Positions 16,689 through 24,879 of a stretch of 64,000 bases of DNA are shown piece by piece. How positions within the stretch are numbered: the stretch's first letter is position 1; each line of letters starts with the position of its first letter. The notes below the pieces were generated by a model. The model was not told the DNA's origin and did not search any database. It saw only the letters and a list, made by a program, of their open reading frames with translations. The DNA lies in assembly GCA_902599445.1 (NCBI GenBank), contig CACKFK010000002.1, forward strand, positions 1 to 64,000, written 5' to 3'. The stretch is from an uncultured Alphaproteobacteria bacterium (lineage in GTDB: Bacteria > Pseudomonadota > Alphaproteobacteria > Rhodobacterales > Rhodobacteraceae). The translations under genes were made by a program, and so were the position numbers.

Positions 16689-17299
16689 TATTCTGCTCCT
16701 ATGCTTCTTAGAGCTTGCTCGGCCGCACTTTTTGCATTTCTGATTTCGGCTTCATCCCCTGATAAATATAGACGTCCATTTGGACCTATCATTCTATAAT
16801 CGATAACTTTTACATTTGATGCCTTTTCTGCTTCATTACAAGCTAAGGTTGCATACGATGCTGATTGACATTCCAAAAGGTATAAGCTTTCTCCACCTAG
16901 TATCATGGAACCCAGTCGATTTCTATTTATGAGAAAAGCATGCTGATGGTCTACACGGGTTACTATTTTTGAAGCTAATATTTTCGGGGGTATGGCATCT
17001 TCTTTTTTTGCCGAGAGAGCGTTTAATACTGCGTCAGCAGCAGCATGAACTTCATCAGTAGATTGAGAATGAAACTCAAGAGTACCAAATTGTCTTTCGA
17101 CCACAAGTAGGCCGGCTCTTACCACTGCACTTTTTAATGCTACATCGGTTAAGGCCTCAATGTCCAACCCAGGTGAAATTTCAATAATTTGAGCAGCCAT
17201 TTTTGCCCTAGGTAGGCTACCTCTCATCCACGAGGCAAGGTAAGCCAGCGTTTGTGGTTGTAATTGGTCAATAAAAATGAATGAGCGTAATTCAGCCAT
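16688..17299 (-). CDS. Tandem-domain microcompartment shell protein (BMC-T), copy 1
   Basis: A 203-residue protein with two BMC domains. The first contains 'IIEISPGLDIEALTDVALK' and 'VERQFGTLEFHS', the second 'HAFLINRNRLGSMILGG', 'LACNEAEKASNVKVIDYRM' and 'GPNGRLYLSGDEAEI'. It is a paralogue of the product of 15027-15656, about 40 percent alike by eye. The start overlaps the aldehyde dehydrogenase stop by 8 nt. Two different BMC-T proteins could form mixed or stacked gated trimers with different pore chemistry. Confidence 0.87.
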   Translation of the reverse strand: MAELRSFIFIDQLQPQTLAYLASWMRGSLPRAKMAAQIIEISPGLDIEALTDVALKSAVVRAGLLVVERQFGTLEFHSQSTDEVHAAADAVLNALSAKKEDAIPPKILASKIVTRVDHQHAFLINRNRLGSMILGGESLYLLECQSASYATLACNEAEKASNVKVIDYRMIGPNGRLYLSGDEAEIRNAKSAAEQALRSIGAE

Positions 17300-18872
17300 T
17301 ACTCTTTCCTAACAAGTCCTTTAGTTCTTCAGAAATTAACCGCCGAATTTCTTTCCTAATTTCCGCACTTTCCACACTATTTTGAGTGATTTTAGTTGGT
17401 TGTTTTCGAGAGCTTGGTCTTAGTCCTTCTATTTCGGCCTCTGGTAAAGGCCCAGGAAAATCTTTACCAATTTCATGGTAATTCCCAAAAACCACCTTTT
17501 CATCACGGTTATAAGCTACCTTTGTCCAATGAACTAGATGTTGGGGCCCAATATTGTCTCCAATTGATGACCTCCCAAAATATCCAGTACCAACTGTGAA
17601 AGTTGGTGCCAAATTTGTTTCAAGCCCTGCAGCCCCTTGTGAACTAGGAGCATTTACCACAACTCTATAAACTTCTACATGGGCTGAATAGTTTAAAATT
17701 GTTTCCTCACTTTCAGCATGGATTGCAGCTGAATGTCCCGCCCCTGATAGGCGAAGTACTGCTCTGGCTTGGGCGAATGCTTGTTTTTCATCGTTTGCTA
17801 CATGGTAGGACAGTACAGGACAAAGCTTTTCCTTAGATAACTCTTCTTCTACTCCTATCTGAGAAATGGGAGCTATCAAAACTTTTGTTTCAGAGGGGAG
17901 GCGAATTCCACATTCGTTTGCGATCCAGGTTGCACTTCTCCCTATTGCTTCCACATTAAAGCCCCCAGGATGGAACAAGAATCTTCTCAAAAGATCTGTA
18001 TCTTCCTTGGAGCAAATATGAGCTTTATTAGCCTTTAAGGCAAGTTTAAGACTGTTCTCCGCTTCAGGAACAGTTATTAAAACACTCTCATTAGTACACA
18101 ATACTGAATTATCAAATGATTTTGAGCTTATTATTCTCTGTGCGGCCATTTTGATATTTGCTGTACTGTCTACGTATACTGGTACATTTCCTGGCCCAAC
18201 GCCTATAGCTGGATTTGACGAGGAGTAGGCTGATCTCACCATGGGGGTCCCACCAGTAGCCAAAATCACATTTGTTTTTGGTGAAGTCATAAAGGCTTCA
18301 ACCATAGGAATGGTGGGAGATTGTAGTACTTGGATTATACCTTCTGGTGCCCCTGCTTTTTCTGCAGCATGGATTAGTCTTTGTACCGCCTCATAAGAAC
18401 AAGATTGCGCTGCTGGGTGGGGAGAAATTACGATGGCATTGCGTGTCAGTAAAGCCAATATGATCTTATAATTTACCGTAGCAATCGGGTTGGTTGAGGG
18501 TATTAAGGCAAAAATGACACCAGCAGGCCTTGGAATTTCAACAATTTTCTTTTCTTCGTTTACACGAGGGTTCACGAAATCTTGTTCAACATAATAGTTA
18601 AACAAATATCGAGATGCCATTTCATTCTTTGTCTTTTTGTGTTCCTTTATGCCAAAACCAGTCTCCTCAACGGCCTTTCCAGCAAATTCTTCGGCCATTT
18701 CAAATGCTGCATCCGAAACTGCTTTAACTATGTTGATAGTTGTTTGGATATCATATCTTTCAAAAATAGAAGTAGCCCATCGAGCTCGTTCCAACACTAA
18801 ATCAGCTTTACCTAATAGGCCGGCTTTACTCTCTCTAATATCTATTAAAGAGTGAAACAAAGAATCTTGCAT
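17292..18872 (-). CDS. CoA-acylating aldehyde dehydrogenase of the microcompartment (PduP/EutE-like)
   Basis: A 526-residue aldehyde dehydrogenase. The catalytic C259 is in 'SKSFDNSVLCTNE', and the CoA/NAD region reads 'ATGGTPMVRSAYSSSNPAIG', as in PduP, EutE and the AdhE N-terminal domain. It would oxidise propanal or acetaldehyde to the acyl-CoA with NAD+. After the core, a ~30-residue linker leads to a C-terminal amphipathic helix ('IRKEIRRLISEELKDLLG', about 505-522), a probable encapsulation peptide. The C-terminal position differs from PduP, whose peptide is N-terminal. The ATG overlaps the PLP-enzyme stop (TAATG). Confidence 0.9.
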   Translation of the reverse strand: MQDSLFHSLIDIRESKAGLLGKADLVLERARWATSIFERYDIQTTINIVKAVSDAAFEMAEEFAGKAVEETGFGIKEHKKTKNEMASRYLFNYYVEQDFVNPRVNEEKKIVEIPRPAGVIFALIPSTNPIATVNYKIILALLTRNAIVISPHPAAQSCSYEAVQRLIHAAEKAGAPEGIIQVLQSPTIPMVEAFMTSPKTNVILATGGTPMVRSAYSSSNPAIGVGPGNVPVYVDSTANIKMAAQRIISSKSFDNSVLCTNESVLITVPEAENSLKLALKANKAHICSKEDTDLLRRFLFHPGGFNVEAIGRSATWIANECGIRLPSETKVLIAPISQIGVEEELSKEKLCPVLSYHVANDEKQAFAQARAVLRLSGAGHSAAIHAESEETILNYSAHVEVYRVVVNAPSSQGAAGLETNLAPTFTVGTGYFGRSSIGDNIGPQHLVHWTKVAYNRDEKVVFGNYHEIGKDFPGPLPEAEIEGLRPSSRKQPTKITQNSVESAEIRKEIRRLISEELKDLLGKSNG

Positions 18873-20143
18873 TACAGCTTTCTCCTTTTTACACCCATGA
18901 CTTCATTTCGAGCCAGTTCGACTGCTATTGCCATTCGTCTTAGAACCTCTTCAGCATCAGTTTGGGACAAAAGTAATCCAGGTTTAAATTGTAAAACACT
19001 GGGATCAAGCGTAGAAAATATTGCCCAAACACCATTTTCATATAAATGACGCATGACGGGTTTGGCTCCCTGGACATCATTAAATACTAAACCCATGATG
19101 ACTCCATGCTGACGGATTTCTACAAAAAAGTCTGAATAAGCTTGCCTTATTTCGTCCAAGCCTGTCCGGAGAAAATTACCGATATATCTGACCATTGTAG
19201 CAACTTCTGGCCTTTGAACAATTTCGAGGGTTTTTATCGAAACAATGCACCCTAGTTCTGCACCACCGCCAGTAGAGATATGGCCAAAGCCATCTTCTTT
19301 CAGCCAGCCGCCACACCTTTCAGAGATTAACACACACGCTAAGGGATACATCCCTCCAGCTATCCCTTTTCCCGTTACCATAATATCCGGCTCAACACCG
19401 TATTTCATGCAACCCCACATGGCCCCAGTTCTCATTAGTCCTGTCTGGACTTCGTCAGCAATATATAGAGTTTCATATTTTTCACATAAACGCTTGACCG
19501 ATGTCAAATAACCTTCATTCGGCATTGGAAAGCCATAGGTAGCGGGTATGGTTTCTAAGATTACGGCAGCTACGTCACGCCCCTTGAGAGCATCCTCCAT
19601 TTCAGTTAAATCATTAAATGTAACTTGAATAAACTCATCATTAACGTCTTCTGATAGAAATAACTTGGAAAAACGATCATCCCCTGCCTTGACGGCTAAT
19701 CCAGTGTGTCCATGGTAGGCTTTTTTGATAGATATGATCTTTTTTCTCTTCGTTGCGTGCCGTGCAGTTTTTAAAGCTATGTCAATCGCTTCACCTCCTC
19801 CTGAGGCATAGGCCGTATATTGTAAATTTGGGGACGGCGCACATTCTTTCAGCGCTTCTGCTAGGGCAGTTCTTGCTAAGGCTGGAAAGTGATGATTTCC
19901 CATGTCAAACCGTTGGGTTCCAGCCTTCAAGGCTTCTACTAGTTCAGGGTTTCTGTGACCTAAATTATAAGTTCCTCCATTTAAATGAAAATCAAGTAAT
20001 CTGCGTCCATCCATATCGTATAGATAATAACCTTCTCGACGATCTATTACTAAATCCACACCAAAATCGATCCAATCTTGAGTTTTTCCAGGATTCCAAA
20101 ACTTCTTTGAGCGTTCTAAGAATTCAGTTTTTGCTTCTGACAT
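18872..20143 (-). CDS. Class III PLP enzyme, probable amino-alcohol-phosphate phospholyase
   Basis: A 423-residue class III aminotransferase-fold protein. The PLP lysine is K259 in 'VTGKGIAGGMYPLA' and the ring-nitrogen Asp is D230 in 'IADEVQTGLMRTG'. In RMM-type loci this fold, paired with an APH-type kinase, removes phosphate and ammonia from 1-amino-2-propanol phosphate to give propanal, as ethanolamine-phosphate phospholyase does for acetaldehyde. The adjacent kinase (87 nt upstream) and aldehyde dehydrogenase (1-nt overlap) support that reading over ordinary transamination. AGAGGA precedes the ATG by 9 nt. Confidence 0.75.
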   Translation of the reverse strand: MSEAKTEFLERSKKFWNPGKTQDWIDFGVDLVIDRREGYYLYDMDGRRLLDFHLNGGTYNLGHRNPELVEALKAGTQRFDMGNHHFPALARTALAEALKECAPSPNLQYTAYASGGGEAIDIALKTARHATKRKKIISIKKAYHGHTGLAVKAGDDRFSKLFLSEDVNDEFIQVTFNDLTEMEDALKGRDVAAVILETIPATYGFPMPNEGYLTSVKRLCEKYETLYIADEVQTGLMRTGAMWGCMKYGVEPDIMVTGKGIAGGMYPLACVLISERCGGWLKEDGFGHISTGGGAELGCIVSIKTLEIVQRPEVATMVRYIGNFLRTGLDEIRQAYSDFFVEIRQHGVIMGLVFNDVQGAKPVMRHLYENGVWAIFSTLDPSVLQFKPGLLLSQTDAEEVLRRMAIAVELARNEVMGVKRRKL

Positions 20144-20230
20144 CTGTTTGTATCCTCTTACCTGATACTTCAGATAAAGTGATTCTTACTATATTGGCTT
20201 GACACAAGTTATGAAAAATTTGACAGTAAA

Positions 20231-21250
20231 TCACTCATATTTGTGCAGATATGACATAGCAAGGTCATTCGTTACTTTCGCAAAACCATGAGCTAACTCC
20301 TGTGCTTCAGGTGCTTCAATGTGGCTTCCAATCCAGGCTAGCAGAGCTAGCCGTCTCAGCATGACAAAAGTATCTATTTCTATCTCTTCTTCCTTGCTCA
20401 GGCTTCTAATTTTTCTATAACCTCTTATCCAGGATTCCTTCAATTCAGGAATACGTGGATCATCCTCAAAAAAGCTTATCGCTGCCGCAAAATCATACAG
20501 ATACCAACCCATACCACAATCATCAAAGTCAATCAGCCGGGTCCCATTTTCATCAATTAGAAGATTTGCCAAGCGCATATCAGCATGGATAAGCCCAAAT
20601 CGATCTTTACTCATGCCGAAATCTTCCAGCCTTTTTTTAATAGTTAATTCAGTAGTTTCAAGAACTTTTAAATAATCTGGGGTCATTTCTGGTCCATCCC
20701 GCCAGTTTCCCCAAGTTGGATTCTTTCCAAATACAGCATTAAAGTCCCAAACCAATCGTTGAAAATTTTCTGGCTTCTTCCAATTGATTGAATGAGTATG
20801 TGTCTTAGCGGCTAGTTCCCCTAATTCTTCAAATGGTTTAACTAGGTCACCAGTTTCATCAGGTTGTACACCTTCTACAAAATGAAATAAGACCATGTAA
20901 CGAGAAGAATTCAATTCATCAATCCGGCCAATTTGTATAGCTTCTCCATCCTTGCCCAAATAATGACCTGGGGTGATAACAGAGTTAGTTTCACCCAAGG
21001 CTTGGATCCAGGCCAATTCACACTCAATAGCCCGTTTGGTATGATAATTTTCGCGATGAACTCTTAATATGGCTTTAAAACTTTCTTCTGATTCAACTAA
21101 GTATGTTATGTTTTCGGAAACATTAATTAATCGAGCAGTGCTATCCTTTGGAATTGGCCACAGGCTGAGAGATTCATTGGCAAGCTTTAATGTGTATTTA
21201 AGTAAAACCTCAAGCGGTGTTTGATCTAAATCATTCATTTTATTTTCCAC
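20231..21250 (-). CDS. APH-fold small-molecule kinase, probable amino alcohol kinase
   Basis: About 335-339 residues; the start is GTG 21250 or, more likely, ATG 21238 with GGAAA just upstream. The Brenner motif 'HADMRLAN' (about 222-229) and the metal-binding 'DFDD' (241-244) define the aminoglycoside phosphotransferase/choline kinase fold. RMM compartments encode such a kinase for 1-amino-2-propanol; ethanolamine or a homologue is also possible. The product would feed the PLP phospholyase encoded next. Neighbours make aminoglycoside resistance unlikely. Confidence 0.75.
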   Translation of the reverse strand: MENKMNDLDQTPLEVLLKYTLKLANESLSLWPIPKDSTARLINVSENITYLVESEESFKAILRVHRENYHTKRAIECELAWIQALGETNSVITPGHYLGKDGEAIQIGRIDELNSSRYMVLFHFVEGVQPDETGDLVKPFEELGELAAKTHTHSINWKKPENFQRLVWDFNAVFGKNPTWGNWRDGPEMTPDYLKVLETTELTIKKRLEDFGMSKDRFGLIHADMRLANLLIDENGTRLIDFDDCGMGWYLYDFAAAISFFEDDPRIPELKESWIRGYRKIRSLSKEEEIEIDTFVMLRRLALLAWIGSHIEAPEAQELAHGFAKVTNDLAMSYLHKYE

Positions 21251-21270
21251 ATTAAATTAGGTTTCTGCAA

Positions 21271-22041
21271 TTAAATTTCACCTAATGATTCGAGTGATTC
21301 TGGTATTATTTGCCCCCCATCAACTACGACTTGCTGACCGGTAATATAGGCAGCCTCGTCGGTAGCAAAAAACAAGGCTGCATAACCTATATCCTCCACT
21401 GCTCCAAGTCTTTTCAACGGTATTGAAGCAGCCATGGAATCCATGTATTCCTGACCCAATTCTAACAACCCATCAGAAATTATATTGCCAGGTAAAACGG
21501 CATTTATTGTGGTATTATATCTTGATAACTCCATGGCAGCAGTACGTAAAAAACCTAGCTGACCTGCCTTTGAAGCAGAATAATGAGACCAACCAGGATA
21601 TCCGGTGACAGGTCCTGTAATAGAAGAAGTCAAAATCACTCTACCTTTACCTGCTTTCTCAAAATAAGGTATGCAGGCCTTAACGGAAAGAAAAGCTGAC
21701 TTAAGATTTGTTCCAACCACGTCATCCCACTCGGACGGGTCCATATCAACGATCTTTGTATTTGGGAAAATACCGGCATTGGCACACATTATATCAATTC
21801 CGCCTTGCGCATCTGCAACACTATTGACCATTTCATTGACGCTTTTCCAATCTGAAACATCACAGATTTCATAACGAACATCACCTTCTATCTTGTTTAC
21901 AGCGTCTTTTAGAGCTTCTTCACCTCTTGCAGCTAGTGTTACTTTAGCTCCCTGTTTAGCGAAAACTGCCGCGATCCCTTGCCCAATTCCTTTTGAGCCG
22001 CCGGTGACAATAACACTTTTTCCTTTTATTGAAGTAAACAT
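21271..22041 (-). CDS. SDR oxidoreductase, possible amino alcohol dehydrogenase
   Basis: A 256-residue classical SDR: 'TGGSKGIG' (13-20), 'NAG' (88-90) and the catalytic S140-Y154-K158 in 'SSITGPVTGYPGWSHYSASK'. The extra loop 'GYPGWSHY' and the C-terminal 'YITGQQVVVDGGQIIPES' recall the SDR of RMM loci that interconverts 1-amino-2-propanol and aminoacetone with NAD(P). If so, it would let the cell use aminoacetone or adjust the alcohol pool. It has AGGAGAAGG before the ATG and sits between the transporter and kinase genes. Confidence 0.7.
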   Translation of the reverse strand: MFTSIKGKSVIVTGGSKGIGQGIAAVFAKQGAKVTLAARGEEALKDAVNKIEGDVRYEICDVSDWKSVNEMVNSVADAQGGIDIMCANAGIFPNTKIVDMDPSEWDDVVGTNLKSAFLSVKACIPYFEKAGKGRVILTSSITGPVTGYPGWSHYSASKAGQLGFLRTAAMELSRYNTTINAVLPGNIISDGLLELGQEYMDSMAASIPLKRLGAVEDIGYAALFFATDEAAYITGQQVVVDGGQIIPESLESLGEI

Positions 22042-22062
22042 TACCTTCTCCTTTCTATGGTT

Positions 22063-22866
22063 TTAGTTAATTTTATTTTGGATAGAACGATAAAAACTTA
22101 TTAAAGCAATACAAACCAAGACTAACAAAAATGAACTGGCAACTGATAGTATACCCAAGGTAGGAACCAGAGGTGAATATCCAGACACCATTTTTGCGTA
22201 CAACCACTCAGGAAGGGTTGAGTCGGCGCCCGTAGTGAATAACGACAATGGGAAGTTACCCCAGCTTAATAGGAAGGCAAATAAACCTGCCGATATTATA
22301 CCAGGCATTAACAAGGGCAAAGTTATTTCCTTTAACACAGTGGTAGTTGAAGCACCCATATCTCTAGCCGCCTCCTCCAAGGAAGGATCAAAACTGTAAG
22401 CTCTTATAGCAACAATCAGGGTTGCTATAGGTGCAATCCATACAAGATGTGCAACAATAGCAGTTTTCCAGGTAGGTATAATACCAATTGAGTTAAACCA
22501 CATTAATAGTGCTAAACCTAGAACCGTCTGTGGAAAGAAAATTGGTAACAAGATCAATTTTTGGAAAAATCCCCGGTATCGCCAATTGTACCTTGCAAAA
22601 GCTAATGCTCCAAAGAATGCCACTATCATGGAAATAACTGTAACAATAACAGCAACTTTCAATGAAGTCGTTATTATTGCATAAACGGTCTCGCTTTCCA
22701 TCGCTTTCATATACCATTTGGTAGAGTATCTTTTGATTGGAAATGTCAAATATCTTGCTTTAGAGATAGAAGCAAATCCTACTGAAATCAGGGGTAGATA
22801 AAGAAAAACAATAACTAATAGCCCGTATATGAATAAGATGATTTGTGTAGATTTACTTGAATTCAT
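22063..22866 (-). CDS. ABC transporter permease in BMC operon (PotC/PotI-like)
   Basis: A 267-residue permease with about six membrane helices. The EAA loop is 'EEAARDMGASTTTVLKEITLP', followed by 'LLMPGIISAGLFAFLLSWGN'. It starts in a 1-nt overlap (TAATG) with the partner permease, and its stop lies 21 nt before the SDR start. The tight linkage to the microcompartment enzymes suggests it imports the compartment's substrate. Confidence 0.87.
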   Translation of the reverse strand: MNSSKSTQIILFIYGLLVIVFLYLPLISVGFASISKARYLTFPIKRYSTKWYMKAMESETVYAIITTSLKVAVIVTVISMIVAFFGALAFARYNWRYRGFFQKLILLPIFFPQTVLGLALLMWFNSIGIIPTWKTAIVAHLVWIAPIATLIVAIRAYSFDPSLEEAARDMGASTTTVLKEITLPLLMPGIISAGLFAFLLSWGNFPLSLFTTGADSTLPEWLYAKMVSGYSPLVPTLGILSVASSFLLVLVCIALISFYRSIQNKIN

Positions 22867-23720
22867 TAGCGCTTCCGCCCCATAACTGTATCTAAATCAA
22901 TCTTGTTTATCCCATATATTGCGAGTGCTCCTATTATTATTATCAAAATCATCGATAAGGAGGCTCCAAGAGGCCAATTTTGTCCAAATGTAAAAGCAGT
23001 CTCTATATCATCGGCTATCACAATAACAGATTGCCCACCTAAAAGCTTAGATTCGGACATGGCACCAGCACCGAGAACAAAACATAAGAGTGAGCCAACC
23101 ATTATACCAGGTGAAGACAATGGTAAGTCAACATAGAGAAGAATTTGCCACCGGTTTGCACCAAGATCTGCTGCAGCTTGTCTTGCATCCTCAGGTACCA
23201 TTGCTATACCTTGCGCCAATGGAAAAAGCATGAAGGGAAGGTAAACATAAACTAGGCCAAAAATTATGATCCCCGTATTGTACAAAAGGCTTGGTAGAGC
23301 AATTCCAGTCCAGGCTCGCAGATGGCCTTCCAGAAGACCGCCTTTCATCAAAGTCAAAGACCATCCAAACAGTCTAATATTTTCAGAAACAAAAAGAGAC
23401 ATTACCACAGCTATAGTCAAAACAAGCGTAAATTTCTTAAAAACCTTTGCCATTCCGAACGCCAGAGGCCAACATATAAAAAATAAAATAGCTGTTGATA
23501 TCAGAGCCATGCTTAGGGACCATAGGAGAGATTTGTAGTACCCCTGATTGAAAAATAATTTGTATGAAGAAAAATCTGGTAGTTGTCCTAGACTAAAAAC
23601 TTTTTGAGGCATTGTCGAAAACAAGGCTACAACAAAAAGAGGTGCCAAAAAACTTATTGCTAGAATGAGTCCTAACGGGATGGATGAAAAAAAACCTAGT
23701 TTACGATCTAATTTTTCCAT
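22866..23720 (-). CDS. ABC transporter permease in BMC operon (PotB/PotH-like)
   Basis: A 284-residue permease. The EAA loop 'EDARQAAADLGANRWQILLYV' lies before 'DLPLSSPGIMVGSLLCFVLG'. It overlaps both neighbours by 1 nt (TAATG at each junction), so the ATPase and both permeases are translationally coupled. It pairs with the permease at 22063-22866 to make the transmembrane channel. Confidence 0.87.
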   Translation of the reverse strand: MEKLDRKLGFFSSIPLGLILAISFLAPLFVVALFSTMPQKVFSLGQLPDFSSYKLFFNQGYYKSLLWSLSMALISTAILFFICWPLAFGMAKVFKKFTLVLTIAVVMSLFVSENIRLFGWSLTLMKGGLLEGHLRAWTGIALPSLLYNTGIIIFGLVYVYLPFMLFPLAQGIAMVPEDARQAAADLGANRWQILLYVDLPLSSPGIMVGSLLCFVLGAGAMSESKLLGGQSVIVIADDIETAFTFGQNWPLGASLSMILIIIIGALAIYGINKIDLDTVMGRKR

Positions 23721-24805
23721 TATAATTCCTCAATAATGTGAGCACTCTCCGCGTCAAAACCTAGGGTCACTTTAGATCCTTCCTTGCCCATAAAACGATC
23801 TTCTCGTAGTTTTTCCACTGTAATTATATTCTGGGATGCTGTTTCAATTTCATACTGTGTTCGTGAACCGAGCGCATATTCCGCTTTTAGTTTTCCAGTC
23901 AGAACAAAATCTGCAGATTCTGAATTAGTTAAAAAGCGTAAACATTCTGGTCTTACTACCAGTACTCCCCCAATCCCGTCAGCTAAACCTAGTTTAGCTT
24001 TAGATGGATCACAATTAATATGAAAATTTGGATTTTCAGATTTCAGTCCAAGCTTTTTAGTTCCTGAAACTTCAAAAAGATTTACTTCTCCCATAAACTC
24101 AGCCACGAATCGACTTACTGGTCGTTCATAAATATCATCTGATACCGAAATTTGCTCAAATTCTCCACCCCGCATTATGGCTATCCTGTCGGACATGACC
24201 ATGGCTTCCTCTAAGGAGTGTGTAATATAAACGAAGGTCTTTCCGGTTCTTAAATGTAGGTTTTTAAGTTCCTTTTCCAGCGTCTTTCTAAGTCGATAAT
24301 CAAGTGCAGACAAAGGTTCGTCAAAAAATAATATTTCTGGGTCAAAAGCTAGCGCTCTTGCCAAAGCAACACGCTGCTTTTCTCCACCAGAACATTGAGA
24401 AATTCTTTTTTCATAAAAAGATTTTGGTAACCTAAGCAAATCCAAAAGTTCTAGGGATTTTTGTTTGCGATCATTAGGTGCCATTTTTTTTAATTTAAGG
24501 GGGAATTCAATATTTTGCCCCACTGACATATGTGGGAAAAGAGCAAGAGATTGAAAAACCATGCAAGTTGGTCGCAAATTTGCAGGTGTCCTATCAATCC
24601 GGTTACCTCGTAGATAAATTTCACCCGAGGTTAGATCATCCATCCCAACAAGTAATCTTATGAGAGTGGATTTACCACTCCCAGACGGACCAACAATAGT
24701 GAAAAATTCGCCTTCAAAGATTTCTAGATTTATGTCCTTCACAGCTTGAAAAGAACCAAATGCCTTAGAGATATTCTTTAGGCGTAAAATAGGTTGCACT
24801 TTCAT
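23720..24805 (-). CDS. ABC transporter ATP-binding protein in BMC operon (PotA-like)
   Basis: A 361-residue ATPase: Walker A 'GPSGSGKST' (39-47), Walker B and D-loop 'ILFFDEPLSALD' (158-169), switch His in 'YITHSLEEA'. The ABC signature reads 'CSGGE' (138-142) rather than the usual LSGGQ, an uncommon first residue. The C-terminal third is a TOBE-type domain ('LVVRPECLRFL'). It is separated from the binding-protein gene by 74 nt holding a strong hairpin. Confidence 0.87.
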   Translation of the reverse strand: MKVQPILRLKNISKAFGSFQAVKDINLEIFEGEFFTIVGPSGSGKSTLIRLLVGMDDLTSGEIYLRGNRIDRTPANLRPTCMVFQSLALFPHMSVGQNIEFPLKLKKMAPNDRKQKSLELLDLLRLPKSFYEKRISQCSGGEKQRVALARALAFDPEILFFDEPLSALDYRLRKTLEKELKNLHLRTGKTFVYITHSLEEAMVMSDRIAIMRGGEFEQISVSDDIYERPVSRFVAEFMGEVNLFEVSGTKKLGLKSENPNFHINCDPSKAKLGLADGIGGVLVVRPECLRFLTNSESADFVLTGKLKAEYALGSRTQYEIETASQNIITVEKLREDRFMGKEGSKVTLGFDAESAHIIEEL

Positions 24806-24837
24806 TACAAGATATCCGTATGCAAAAATTTACGGTT

Positions 24838-24868
24838 GCTTAGACCTTGATTTCTTCAAGGTCTAAGC
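24838..24868 (-). other. Strong intercistronic hairpin after the binding-protein gene
   Basis: Bases 24838-24850 (GCTTAGACCTTGA) pair perfectly with 24856-24868 across a 5-nt loop. It lies between the stop of the binding-protein gene (24880) and the start of the ATPase gene (24805). No long T-tract follows on the minus strand, so it is more likely a partial terminator or an mRNA-stabilising stem that keeps the binding protein more abundant than the rest of the operon. Confidence 0.6.
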
Positions 24869-24879
24869 TCTCAGTATTA

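Noticed and set aside
18872-20143. Ordinary omega-amino acid transaminase call
   Set aside because: The adjacent APH kinase and acylating aldehyde dehydrogenase within a shell operon fit a phospholyase much better, although the fold alone cannot decide.
14356-22041. Ethanolamine (Eut) or classical Pdu compartment
   Set aside because: No EutBC ammonia-lyase, no PduGH, PduL, PduO or PduQ genes; the kinase plus PLP enzyme pair points to the RMM type.
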